Part shown: one piece after another, positions 44,785-53,068 of the stretch | Numbering within the stretch: position 1 is the first letter of the stretch | Layout of the letters: each line of letters begins with the position of its first letter | Source: Chondromyces crocatus | Lineage (GTDB): Bacteria; Myxococcota_A; Polyangia; Polyangiales; Polyangiaceae | NCBI RefSeq assembly: GCF_001189295.1 | Contig: NZ_CP012159.1 | Coordinates: 11,303,856-11,367,855 of the forward strand | DNA length: 64,000 nt | Direction of reading: 5' to 3' | Position numbers and translations under genes: made by a program | Notes under the pieces: generated by a model | Database searches by the model: none | Told to the model about the DNA's origin: nothing | The model's input: the letters and a program-made list of their open reading frames with translations, nothing else

Positions 44785-47172
44785 ATGAGCTACGTCGTCC
44801 TCGCCCGAAAGTGGCGCCCACAATCCTTCGAGGATCTGGTCGGTCAGGACCACGTATCGACGACGCTCGGGAACGCCATCGCCCGCGGCCGGGTGGCTCA
44901 CGCCTTCCTGTTCACCGGGGTCCGCGGCGTCGGAAAGACCACGAGCGCCCGCATCCTCGCCAAGGCGCTCAACTGCGTCCACGGCCCGACCGCGAAGCCT
45001 TGCCAGCAGTGCGCGCCGTGCACCGAGATCACCGTCGGCGCCGACGTCGACGTGCAGGAGATCGACGGCGCCAGCTACAACGGCGTCGACGAGGTCCGCA
45101 AGCTCCAGGAGAGCCTGCCGTACCGACCCGCGCGCGACCGCTTCAAGATCTTCATCGTGGACGAGGTCCACATGCTCTCGAACGCCGCGTGGAACGCCTT
45201 CCTCAAGACGCTCGAAGAGCCCCCTCCCCACGTCAAATTCATCTTCGCCACGACCGAGGTCCACAAGGTCCCCGTCACCATCCTGAGCCGCTGCCAGCGC
45301 TACGACTTCAAGCTCCTCAGCGCCCAGACCATCGCGGCGCGCCTGCGCTACGTGCTGGAACAAGAGGGGATCCCCGCCGAGGACGGGGCAGTCAAGGCCA
45401 TCGCCCGCGAGGCCGCGGGCAGCATGCGCGACGCCATGAGCCTGCTCGACCAGGTGATCGCCTGGGTCGGCGTCAGCGGTGACCAGATCACCACCGACGG
45501 CGTCGCCAAGGTGCTCGGCGTCGCCGACCGGGAGATCCTCCACCGCCTCGCCGAGGCCCTCGTGGACGGCGATCCCGCCGTGTGCTTGCGCATCGTCGGC
45601 GACATCGCCAAGGAGGGGTACGACCTGCCGCACGTGGCCCGCGACATCCTCGCGCACCTGCGCGACCTCGTGGTGGCGCGCGTCTGCGAGGACCCGGGCC
45701 CTCTTCTCGACCTCGCCGACGCCGAGATCGCCGACATGAAGGCGCTGGCCGCAAAGGCGGACCCGGACGATCTCACACGGCTGCACCAGGGCTTCTCGCG
45801 TGCCTTCGACGACATCGCCCGGAGTGGGCAGCCTCGCGCATCGCTCGAGATGGCCCTCGTCCGCCTGGCGCGACGCCCGCCGCTCGTCCCCGTCGACGAC
45901 CTCTTGCGACGCCTCGGCGAGCTCGATCGACGCATCAACGGCGGCGGCGGCAGCGGCCCTGGCCCCGCTGGCGGCCCCCCCCGTCCACCACAACGCCCGG
46001 GGGGCGCACCGCCGCCTCAGGGTGCCCCTCGACGGAGCGCAGCCCCGGCCGGAGAGAGCCGGGTCGCGCGGAGCCCCGCTGGAGAGGGAACGGAGGGACG
46101 GGCCGCCGAACCACCACCAGCCGCGCCCTCCCCACCACCAGCCCCTCAAGCTCCCACGGCGCGCGGCGCCTCGTCACCTCCGCCGCCGATGGCCCCCGCA
46201 CACGCGGCTCCCACGGCGCACGCGGCTCCCACGGCGCACGCCGCCCCCGCTGCGTACACAACCGCGACCGCACGCGCGGCGCACGCCGCCCCCGCTGCGC
46301 ATGCCGCTCCCTCAGCGCACGCGTCTCCGAGCGCCCATACGGCTCCCGCCGTGCAGAATGGAGCGGCGCGCGCCCCCCTCCCTGCGTTCGTGGCTCCCCC
46401 CTTCAAGGAGCCTCCGACCAGCCCTTCCCAGCGCCCTGTCTTCAAGGAGCCGCCCGCCAACGGCGTCGTCAGGCCGAACTTCTCCGAACCTGCCCCGACC
46501 AGCACGCCCTCTCGGCCGAACTTCTCCGAACCTGCCTCGGGCGCCCCTGTCACCCGGCCGAGCTTCTCCGACCCCCTCCCTCACGGCGGCCCAGGACAGG
46601 GCAGCCCTGGACGCCCCAACTTCCCCGAGCCTGCGCCTGCTCCGGGGGGCCCTGTTCGTTCGAACTTCCAGGAGCCATCGACGCTGGTCTCCGGTCCAGC
46701 CCCCACCGCCCCCTGGGCGGAGAAGATCGCCCCCCCACCCGCGCTACCCGAAGGCGTCGACCTCGCAGCCTGCCGCACCATCCTCGATTTCGTCCGGGCC
46801 CAGCGACCACCTCTCGCCTCGTTCCTCGAACGCGCCGCCATCCTCGCGCTCGGCCCCGAGCGCACCGTGTTCGGCTTCCCCACCAGCGAGTCGATCGCCT
46901 TCGCGCACGCCAGCGACCCCGCGGCGCGCCAGATCCTCTCCAACGCTTTGCGCGCCCACTTCGGGACGCCTGTCGAGGCCGAGTACGAGACGCTCCCGGC
47001 CGGCAGCCAGGCGGTCACCATGGCGCAGATCTACAGCGCCGAAGACCGAGCCCGCCACAACGCCCGCCTCCGCGCCGTCGCAGCGCACCCGCTCGTCGTC
47101 GCCGCCGTGGAAGTCCTCGGCGCAGAGCTGCGCGACATCCAGCTCCCTCCCGACCCGCCCCCCGAGCGCTGA
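44785..47172 (+). CDS. dnaX: DNA polymerase III subunit gamma/tau with a long Pro/Ala linker carrying repeated FxEP motifs
   Basis: This 795-residue clamp-loader ATPase has the usual first three domains. Walker A is GVRGVGKTT (45-53), the zinc module uses C64, C73, C76 and C79, Walker B is DEVHML (126-131), and the arginine-finger SRC motif is at 168-170. Domain III continues to about residue 385. A disordered linker then runs to about residue 650, first with Ala-His-Ala-Ala-Pro repeats, then about seven copies of (R)PxF(S/K/P)EP. A C-terminal domain (about 660-795) may correspond to tau domains IV/V, which contact DnaB and the polymerase. I see no poly-A slippery site for a gamma frameshift. 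The linker repeats look like a row of short binding motifs. It is divergent from ybaB-recR. Confidence 0.96.
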   Translation: MSYVVLARKWRPQSFEDLVGQDHVSTTLGNAIARGRVAHAFLFTGVRGVGKTTSARILAKALNCVHGPTAKPCQQCAPCTEITVGADVDVQEIDGASYNGVDEVRKLQESLPYRPARDRFKIFIVDEVHMLSNAAWNAFLKTLEEPPPHVKFIFATTEVHKVPVTILSRCQRYDFKLLSAQTIAARLRYVLEQEGIPAEDGAVKAIAREAAGSMRDAMSLLDQVIAWVGVSGDQITTDGVAKVLGVADREILHRLAEALVDGDPAVCLRIVGDIAKEGYDLPHVARDILAHLRDLVVARVCEDPGPLLDLADAEIADMKALAAKADPDDLTRLHQGFSRAFDDIARSGQPRASLEMALVRLARRPPLVPVDDLLRRLGELDRRINGGGGSGPGPAGGPPRPPQRPGGAPPPQGAPRRSAAPAGESRVARSPAGEGTEGRAAEPPPAAPSPPPAPQAPTARGASSPPPPMAPAHAAPTAHAAPTAHAAPAAYTTATARAAHAAPAAHAAPSAHASPSAHTAPAVQNGAARAPLPAFVAPPFKEPPTSPSQRPVFKEPPANGVVRPNFSEPAPTSTPSRPNFSEPASGAPVTRPSFSDPLPHGGPGQGSPGRPNFPEPAPAPGGPVRSNFQEPSTLVSGPAPTAPWAEKIAPPPALPEGVDLAACRTILDFVRAQRPPLASFLERAAILALGPERTVFGFPTSESIAFAHASDPAARQILSNALRAHFGTPVEAEYETLPAGSQAVTMAQIYSAEDRARHNARLRAVAAHPLVVAAVEVLGAELRDIQLPPDPPPER

Positions 47173-47198
47173 ACCGCAAACGCCGAGCGCGCTCGATC

Positions 47199-48248
47199 TC
47201 AGAACGCGCCCAGCACGTACAGGCCGCCCCCGTTTGATCCCACGGATGGCACCAGCCTCGCCTTCTCGTACGCCGCCCCCACAGGTTGCGACGAGCGACC
47301 CGACAGCAGGAGCATCGTCACCCCAGCGCCCACCGCGGCCACACCGACCCCGATGCCGATCGTGGAGACCAGGGCCTTCGTCTCCGCGGCGTCGATCTCG
47401 CCCCGCCCCGCCGGCGTGCAGCGCTTCGCTGGACAGAGCGCCGGATCGTCTTCCGCGCGGCTCGCCTGCCCTGCCGCCAGCCCTCCGAAGACCGCACCGA
47501 CCCCCACCGCGGCGACCCCCACCGCGCCCACCACGAAGCCGGCAGTCCACAACCCACCGCGCCCGACGCTGGCATCGGCGCCCGCATCGCTCGACGAAGC
47601 GCCTCCCTTCTCCGACGACCCCTCGGGGAGGGGCAGGAGCGCCGGAACCACCACCGTCTTTCGATCGGCGACCTCACCGACCTTCACCATCACCGACCAG
47701 GCCGCATACCCAGGTGCAGAGGCCGCGATGACGAGCTCCCCCGGATCGACCGGGATCGGCGTCCCGAGGGCCGCCGCCGGCAGCGCCTGATCGTTCTTCC
47801 GGATCACCATCCCTGGCGTCGGCGTCGCATCGACCCGGAGCCAGGACAGCTTCGGCGAAAGCGCCTCGATGTGTTCCTTCGCAAAGGCCTCACGCGCCTC
47901 GTGACCATCCCGCTTCGACGCGAACATCACCTCCTTGAACTGGAGGGACGCCGTCGCCGTCTTGCCGATCGCCTCGTTACAGAGGGCGAGGTTCAGCAAG
48001 GTCCCCGTCCCAGGGCGGAGCTGGAGGCTCTCCTGGAACTTCGGACATGCCTCGGGGAACCGCTGCGCTTCCATGAGTCTCCGCCCTTCTTCGAAGAGCG
48101 TCTGCGCCAGCACCTCCGACTCGACGTTCCGGGTCGCAGGCTCCGCAGCGGCCGGCGCTGCATGCAGAAGCGCACAACCTGAAAGGAGAGCCAGGAAGAC
48201 GAGAGACCTGGGACGCTTCGGGGTGTGCTGGTGCATGACGGAGCTCAC
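47199..48248 (-). CDS. Exported TPR protein with PEGA-like domain, coupled to a Ser/Thr kinase
   Basis: This 349-residue protein begins with a basic, hydrophobic signal region containing LLSGC (Cys25), so it is either a lipoprotein or cleaved after AAPAAAEP. Residues 45-130 are TPR-like (AQTLFEEGRRLMEAQRFPEA, LLNLALCNEAIGKTATASLQ). A beta-rich segment follows with VIRKNDQALPAAALGTPIPVDPG, similar to PEGA domains. Two membrane-spanning or Ala/Gly-rich segments come last (TAGFVVGAVGVAAVGVGAV and IGIGVGVAAVGAGVTMLLL). The GTG at 48248 overlaps the kinase stop by four bases (GTGA); an ATG at 48236 is the alternative. Myxobacterial kinases are often encoded beside such TPR/PEGA proteins, so this may be a sensor or target of the kinase, by inference. 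Confidence 0.8.
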   Translation of the reverse strand: MSSVMHQHTPKRPRSLVFLALLSGCALLHAAPAAAEPATRNVESEVLAQTLFEEGRRLMEAQRFPEACPKFQESLQLRPGTGTLLNLALCNEAIGKTATASLQFKEVMFASKRDGHEAREAFAKEHIEALSPKLSWLRVDATPTPGMVIRKNDQALPAAALGTPIPVDPGELVIAASAPGYAAWSVMVKVGEVADRKTVVVPALLPLPEGSSEKGGASSSDAGADASVGRGGLWTAGFVVGAVGVAAVGVGAVFGGLAAGQASRAEDDPALCPAKRCTPAGRGEIDAAETKALVSTIGIGVGVAAVGAGVTMLLLSGRSSQPVGAAYEKARLVPSVGSNGGGLYVLGAF

Positions 48249-50110
48249 TTGTAGTCGTCCAGATTCACAGGCCTGGGCGGTTTCCCGCTCTGCGCTGGGT
48301 GGGCGGTCACTTTCGGCTGCACGGGACGAGACGCTCCGTTGCCAGCGCTCGCCTTGGTCGTCGTGGAGGGAGGCGCTGCCGGTGCGCTGGACACCGCGGA
48401 TGCCGCGGATCCCGCCATCGCCCCCGCGGTCTCGCCCGAAGGCGCCGACCCGCTCGTCTCGGGATGGGCTGGTGAGGTCGAGTCCCCTGAAGGACTCACC
48501 ACAGGGACCTGGGGCTCGGTGCCTGCCATCGCCGACGAGAAGGGCTCCGGCTGGGCTTCCGTGCTCGCAGCCCCGGGCGTCTCGGCCGGGCCAGCCTGCA
48601 GCCGCGGGATCACGAACCCGACGACCACCGCCAGGCTGACCAGCGCCCCCGCCACCATCCCCACCACCACACCTCTGGACACGCGCGGTGGCACCACCGG
48701 GCTGACCATGCTGCCCGTCCCGCTCCCCGTCGCAAACGAGGCCGTCGCGCGCGCACTGGCTGGCCCGGCATAAGGGCCTGGCAGGATCGGGACGCCGCCC
48801 TGTGCATCCGCGGCCCCTTCGGCCCCGCGCGCCATGGCCGCGGGGTAGCCGGGCGAGGCGTTCCCCGGCGAGGCGTTCACCGCTACCGCTCGAGCCCCGG
48901 GCGTCAACGGATGCGTCGACTCCAGGGAAGGCGAGGACGGCTCACGTCGAGGCGCAGGGTACGACGGTTGCGATGGTGACGTCGGCCTGTAGACGGGCGA
49001 CGAGATCGCGGGCACGGGCTGCTGCATCCCTGGCCCCGACGGCGAGGGCACCGGCGTCGACCCTGCCGGGTACGACGCCGCCGGATACGAAGGCCCCGTC
49101 GGGTGCGACGCCACCGGGTACGAAGACCCCGTGGGGTACGAAGGGGAAGGTGGCCGGTAGACGGGAGGCGCGCCGGGCGCCGACAGACCGCCCATCCGGG
49201 CGAGCCGCTCGACGTGCGGCAGGCTCCGCGGCGGCGCGAAGGGCGCGAAGGCCAGCACCATCTCGGAGACCGACCCGTAGCGCTGCTCTCGATGACGCGC
49301 GTACGCCTTCGCCAGCGCCGCCGCGAACACCTCCGGCAGGTCGGGGCGGAGATCGCGCAGCGCCGTGGGGATGCCCGTCAGCACCTCCGCGCAGAGCTGG
49401 GGCAAGGTGGTGGCGTAGAAGGGCGGCCTGCCCGCGCAGAGTTCGAAGAGCGCCACGCCGAGCGCGTAGATGTCGGTGCGGTGATCCACCGAGCGCGTCT
49501 GCTGCATCTGCTCCGGTGACATGTAGAGCGCCGATCCCATCGCCGCCGTGGTGCTGGTCAGGTTGTCGACGCGATCGTTCAGCACCTTGGAGATGCCGAA
49601 GTCCAGCACCTTCACCAGCGGCGAGCCGTCGCTACGCCGCGTCAGGAAGAGGTTCGAGGGCTTCAGATCACGGTGGATGATCCCCTGCGCGTGCGCCTCG
49701 GCGATCGCCTCGCAGCCCTGGATGACGTAATCGACGGCGTCCTCGCACGACAGCGGCCCTTGCCGCTGGAGGAGCTGGGCCAGGTCCTCGCCGACGAGGA
49801 ATTCCATCACCATGTACGGCGCGCCGTCGTCCAGCGTGCCGACATCCGAGACACGGGCGACGTGCTCGCTCTTGATCTTCACCGAAGCCCGCGCCTCGCG
49901 AAGGAAACGCGCGGACGACTCGGCGTTGAGCGCATGCTCGGCGAGCAGGAACTTCAGCGCGACCCGCTCGTCGAGCGCCAGATGGCGCGCCTCGACGACG
50001 ACCCCCATGCCGCCACGCCCGATGACACGCTCGACCCGGTACTTGCCGACGAGCAACGTCCCCGGCTCGATCGGGGGCTGCGACGGCTGACGCGGCACGT
50101 GCTCGGACAC
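48245..50110 (-). CDS. Membrane-bound eukaryotic-type Ser/Thr protein kinase
   Basis: This 621-residue PknB-like kinase has an intact catalytic domain (residues 24-290): the glycine loop GRGGMGVV (31-38), Lys53 in ALKF, the catalytic loop HRDLKPSN (146-153), DFG (170-172) and SPEQ in place of APE. A cytoplasmic linker of about 180 residues, rich in Pro, Ser and Tyr with SYP/SHPTGP repeats, leads to a membrane helix near residues 474-498 (GVVVGMVAGALVSLAVVVGF). A low-complexity extracytoplasmic tail ends in NLDDYK. No PASTA domains are present. The start is a GTG and is not supported by a strong ribosome site. It is translationally coupled to the downstream TPR/PEGA-like gene. The ligand and targets are unknown. 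Confidence 0.94.
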   Translation of the reverse strand: MSEHVPRQPSQPPIEPGTLLVGKYRVERVIGRGGMGVVVEARHLALDERVALKFLLAEHALNAESSARFLREARASVKIKSEHVARVSDVGTLDDGAPYMVMEFLVGEDLAQLLQRQGPLSCEDAVDYVIQGCEAIAEAHAQGIIHRDLKPSNLFLTRRSDGSPLVKVLDFGISKVLNDRVDNLTSTTAAMGSALYMSPEQMQQTRSVDHRTDIYALGVALFELCAGRPPFYATTLPQLCAEVLTGIPTALRDLRPDLPEVFAAALAKAYARHREQRYGSVSEMVLAFAPFAPPRSLPHVERLARMGGLSAPGAPPVYRPPSPSYPTGSSYPVASHPTGPSYPAASYPAGSTPVPSPSGPGMQQPVPAISSPVYRPTSPSQPSYPAPRREPSSPSLESTHPLTPGARAVAVNASPGNASPGYPAAMARGAEGAADAQGGVPILPGPYAGPASARATASFATGSGTGSMVSPVVPPRVSRGVVVGMVAGALVSLAVVVGFVIPRLQAGPAETPGAASTEAQPEPFSSAMAGTEPQVPVVSPSGDSTSPAHPETSGSAPSGETAGAMAGSAASAVSSAPAAPPSTTTKASAGNGASRPVQPKVTAHPAQSGKPPRPVNLDDYK

Positions 50111-50250
50111 GGGCCGCGCATGTTCACAGCTTCGCCTCCAGCGAGCAACCCCTCGCCTCCGGGTCGCTCAGGCCCCGAGGGTGTCGGAGGGCATCGAGCG
50201 CATCAGGAGCACAGGCCGTCTGGCGCCGCCTCCTGTCCGGCCAGCGCCTG

Positions 50251-50285
50251 CGAGGCGCGAGGCGCGAGGCGCGAGGCGCGAGACG
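50251..50285. repeat. 7-bp tandem repeat, five copies
   Basis: CGAGGCG is repeated four times, followed by CGAGACG, in the 255-base gap between the kinase start and the redoxin stop. Nothing else is recognisable in this gap. Confidence 0.85.
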
Positions 50286-50365
50286 CGAGCGCCTCGATCT
50301 GCCCGTCAGGAAGCACGCGCGCGTCGATCGCCTCGTTCGAGCAACGAACGCTTCGGCCGATCCGG

Positions 50366-51064
50366 TCAGTACTTGACGCCGCAGCCGTACGACTCGGTCT
50401 CGGGCGTGGAGACGGGCTTGCCTGCCTCCAGCTCGGTGAGCGCGACCTCGACGTAGTTGGTGACCTTTTCGTCCTTTTCAGGCTCGCCACCCCGCGTGCT
50501 GTCGATGGCGCCGGCGTAGATCAGGATTCCCTTGGGATCGATGACGTACATGTGCGGGGTGCGGGTCGCGCCATACGCCTTGCCGGTCACGCCGCTCTCG
50601 TCGAGCAGGATGGGGTGCTTCATCCCGAACTCGGCCGCTGCCTTCACGTTGGTCTCCTTGCCGTGGCCTTGCTTGCCGGCGGCGCTGGAGTTGATCGCGA
50701 GCCAGACGATTCCCTTGTCGGTCGAGCGCGCCGCCATGTCCTTCAGCGCCCCCTCGCGGTGCGCCTTCTGCACGAACGGGCAGCCAGGGTTGAACCACTC
50801 GAGGACCACGGTCTTCCCCTTGAAATCCGAGAGGCTGACCGTCTTGCCGTCGAGGTCCGTCAGGGTGAATTCGGGCGCAGGTTGCCCGATCTTCAGGGCC
50901 GCCGCGGGCGCGGCGTGCGCTGGCGCGGCCTGTGCCGAGGCCGCCGGAGCCGCCGATCCCCGCGGCTCGGGGCTGGCTTGGGCCGGCGCTCCCTTGGAGG
51001 GCTCACCGGGTGGATTGCAGGCAGCGGAGAAGGTCAGCAGGACGGCGATCAGGCATCTCTTCAT
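50366..51064 (-). CDS. Thioredoxin-fold (AhpC/TSA-Redoxin) lipoprotein
   Basis: This 232-residue protein has a lipobox (LLTFSAAC, Cys16), then a spacer of about 40 residues of Ala, Pro and Ser, then a redoxin domain starting IGQPAPEFTLTDLDGKTVSL. The active site is NPGCPFVQK with a single Cys95 and no CxxC, so it resembles a peroxiredoxin or a degenerate TlpA more than a thiol-disulfide reductase. The remaining fold is complete (ILLDESGVTGKAYGATRTPHMYVIDPKG), including the cis-proline threonine-proline. A second cysteine lies near the end (SYGCGVKY). It is probably periplasmic and lipid-anchored. This domain type is common in uncharacterised redoxins of environmental bacteria. The partner is unknown. 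Confidence 0.87.
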   Translation of the reverse strand: MKRCLIAVLLTFSAACNPPGEPSKGAPAQASPEPRGSAAPAASAQAAPAHAAPAAALKIGQPAPEFTLTDLDGKTVSLSDFKGKTVVLEWFNPGCPFVQKAHREGALKDMAARSTDKGIVWLAINSSAAGKQGHGKETNVKAAAEFGMKHPILLDESGVTGKAYGATRTPHMYVIDPKGILIYAGAIDSTRGGEPEKDEKVTNYVEVALTELEAGKPVSTPETESYGCGVKY

Positions 51065-51127
51065 GCGCCCTGGACTAGCACGCCGGCCGGGCGGCGGCTT
51101 CCGCCTCGGAGCCCCCCCCCCATGCGC

Positions 51128-52216
51128 TCAGAACTGTCCTACCAGGGCCCCCCCGAGTCCGGACGGCACGACGCTCATCGTCAGCCCCTGGTCCCGCCTT
51201 GGCGCTCTGCCTTCGTCCGAGCCGGCACGCGCCCCCTGCTGTACGTCACGCGGCGCAGGTTTCGCGCCTCCACGGTAATGAAGGAGCCAGGGCAGCCCGA
51301 ACCCGACCAGCGTTCCCCAGGTCGCCCCCAAGATCACGTCGCTGGCGTGATGCTGATCTCCGACCACCCGCAACGTACCCACGGTCGCCGCTGCAAGGAG
51401 CGAGCTCGCGCATGCGGCGACGTCACCCGCCCCCCCTCCGTAAAGAGGCTGGTGCAGATGATGCGTACAGGTCAACCCTGCCGAGGTGAAGGCGACCGTG
51501 GCGTGTCCACTGAAGAAGCTGCGGTACCGATCGTTGCCCAAGCACCGATCCGGCTGGGATGCCTCGGGCCCGACACATCGGTCCGCGTACGGGCGCTCAC
51601 GGCTCACGAACCCGGCGACGAGCCCTTGCACCGCCATCGCCAGCAGGACCGTCTCCGCATCGATCAGGAGCATCTGGAGCGCGACCTCGCTCTGATCGTG
51701 CTGCCACCAGGCGACGAGGCCGGCGTCCACGACCTGGTGCGCGAGCGTCAGCCCGATGAGGACGTCGCTCACCCCCCGGGCGACGGCGCGGCCAGGCTCC
51801 GCTCGGAGCTGGAGCCCGTCGCGAACGCTATCGTCGAAGCCGTTGCGCTCTCGCCAGCGCGAGGGGACGGGCTGGATCAAGAACGAGCCAGCCGCGAGCC
51901 CCGCGAACATCACCGTGGCCGCGTACTCGACGGGGCGAAACTTCGGCCAGCGAGGATCCCAGGCGACCTTCGGCGCCCACGCCGGCGTCGGGACACCTGC
52001 CATCACGCCTTCTGGCGCGGGCACGCTCGGCGACGCCCGGGGACCCGGTGGCGTCGGCGCGACGGGCTGGGCGGCAGCCCGGCAAGGGCTCAGGAGCACT
52101 GCCAGGCACAGCGCGCTGGCAGCGAGCGTCGCCGTGGCAAGCGCCTGCTGACGCGGGAAGCGTCGCGGGCGACGCCACCGAGCGCCGGCATCGAGTGCAG
52201 TTCGGGGCTCAAGCAC
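51128..52216 (-). CDS. PAP2-superfamily membrane phosphatase
   Basis: This 362-residue protein contains the PAP2 (type 2 phosphatidic acid phosphatase) signature in three parts: SRERPYADRC for the second motif's arginine, FFSGHATVAF with the catalytic His, and RVVGDQHHASDVILGATWG with the second His. The first 50 residues include an export signal ending near CRAAAQP, followed by a Pro-rich spacer. Several hydrophobic helices surround the motifs (AATVMFAGLAAGSFLI, LLAMAVQGLVAGFV, TLVGFGLPWLL). Family members dephosphorylate lipid phosphates or undecaprenyl pyrophosphate. The start is a GTG at 52216 with GGAAGG eight bases upstream. It is monocistronic as far as can be seen and divergent from the Nnr gene across an 850-base spacer. 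Confidence 0.9.
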   Translation of the reverse strand: MLEPRTALDAGARWRRPRRFPRQQALATATLAASALCLAVLLSPCRAAAQPVAPTPPGPRASPSVPAPEGVMAGVPTPAWAPKVAWDPRWPKFRPVEYAATVMFAGLAAGSFLIQPVPSRWRERNGFDDSVRDGLQLRAEPGRAVARGVSDVLIGLTLAHQVVDAGLVAWWQHDQSEVALQMLLIDAETVLLAMAVQGLVAGFVSRERPYADRCVGPEASQPDRCLGNDRYRSFFSGHATVAFTSAGLTCTHHLHQPLYGGGAGDVAACASSLLAAATVGTLRVVGDQHHASDVILGATWGTLVGFGLPWLLHYRGGAKPAPRDVQQGARAGSDEGRAPRRDQGLTMSVVPSGLGGALVGQF

Positions 52217-52348
52217 GCCTGAAGCCTTCCACCGTTACAGAGGCGCGCGGTTCCCTGTCAACCGGCGGGAGGGGCGCGGGCATTCCGCCGGCACCGCCCG
52301 CCAGAGGCACCATGGCCCGGGGTCAGGTGCTGGGGAGTTGTTTTCTGC

Positions 52349-52368
52349 CAGGTCACGACCGTGACCTG
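52349..52368. promoter_or_regulatory. 20-bp palindrome, operator-like
   Basis: CAGGTCACGACCGTGACCTG is a perfect 9+2+9 inverted repeat about 130 bases upstream of the PAP2 gene start. Its size fits a dimeric regulator site, but no known regulator consensus is recognised and no regulator gene is adjacent. Confidence 0.4.
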
Positions 52369-52620
52369 TGGGACGCAGCGAGCGACGGGCATCAGGTCGA
52401 GCCCGCACACCGTCGCCATGCGCCGGCGCCGCGACGTCGTTGCGCGAGCCAAGGTCGTGGGGACCAGGGAGGGCAGCAACAGAGGGGCGCATCTGGGGGG
52501 GGAGCGCCGCTGCAGAGGTCGCGTGACGGTGCGGACCTGGGCTCGGCGCCAGGCCGACGCGTCCAGGTTACGCGCGCATCCACCTGTCGTTCGGACGCTT
52601 CCGAGGGGTTGTTCTCGAAA

Positions 52621-52654
52621 ACCAGGTGCCGTCACCCGAGCTACGGCACCTGGT
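52621..52654. promoter_or_regulatory. 12-bp perfect inverted repeat with 10-base loop
   Basis: ACCAGGTGCCGT and ACGGCACCTGGT flank CACCCGAGCT. No T-tract follows on either strand, so it is unlikely to be an intrinsic terminator. It lies 415 bases before the nnr start and shares CAGGT with the palindrome at 52349. A regulatory site or RNA hairpin is possible. Confidence 0.4.
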
Positions 52655-53068
52655 CACGGGTGCACCTCGGGGCCGTCGGGCGTCGACGACGCCAGGTCAC
52701 GGCTCGCCAGGGCCTTCCAGGCCTCCGAAGAGGCATTTCCAGAATGAAACCGAATGGTTTTACGCCACGTGACGTCGGCACTCCGGCGCCCTGACCGTCG
52801 GGTCGGGTGGGTCGGACGAGCCGTCGGCAGAGGGAATGAAGCCGTGAAGGCAGCAGCCAGGGACCCGAAGCCTCGAGAGCTGCGAGAGCCGCCAGTGCTT
52901 CGGGAGCAGCCAGAGATGCGAGAGCCGCCAGCGCTTCCGAGCGCTTCCGAGTCCCCCAGGGAGGGGCGGGATCGTGGAACGTCCGAGGGGAGCAGAGAAT
53001 CCAGGGGAGGAGGGCCGAGGAAGAGGATGGGGTAGGCCCGGAGGGCTGCCCCGTTCTATGGTGGCCAG

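Larger units (their letters stand above)
52217..53068. other. Divergent 852-base spacer with two palindromes
   Basis: No gene is supported. Short frames exist, but they lack ribosome sites and codon bias. Two strong inverted repeats (52349-52368 and 52621-52654) share CAGGT and are listed separately. At 52878-52950 degenerate copies of GCGAGAGCCGCCAG lie in direct orientation. The promoters of the PAP2 gene (left) and the nnr gene (right) must lie here. Confidence 0.6.
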
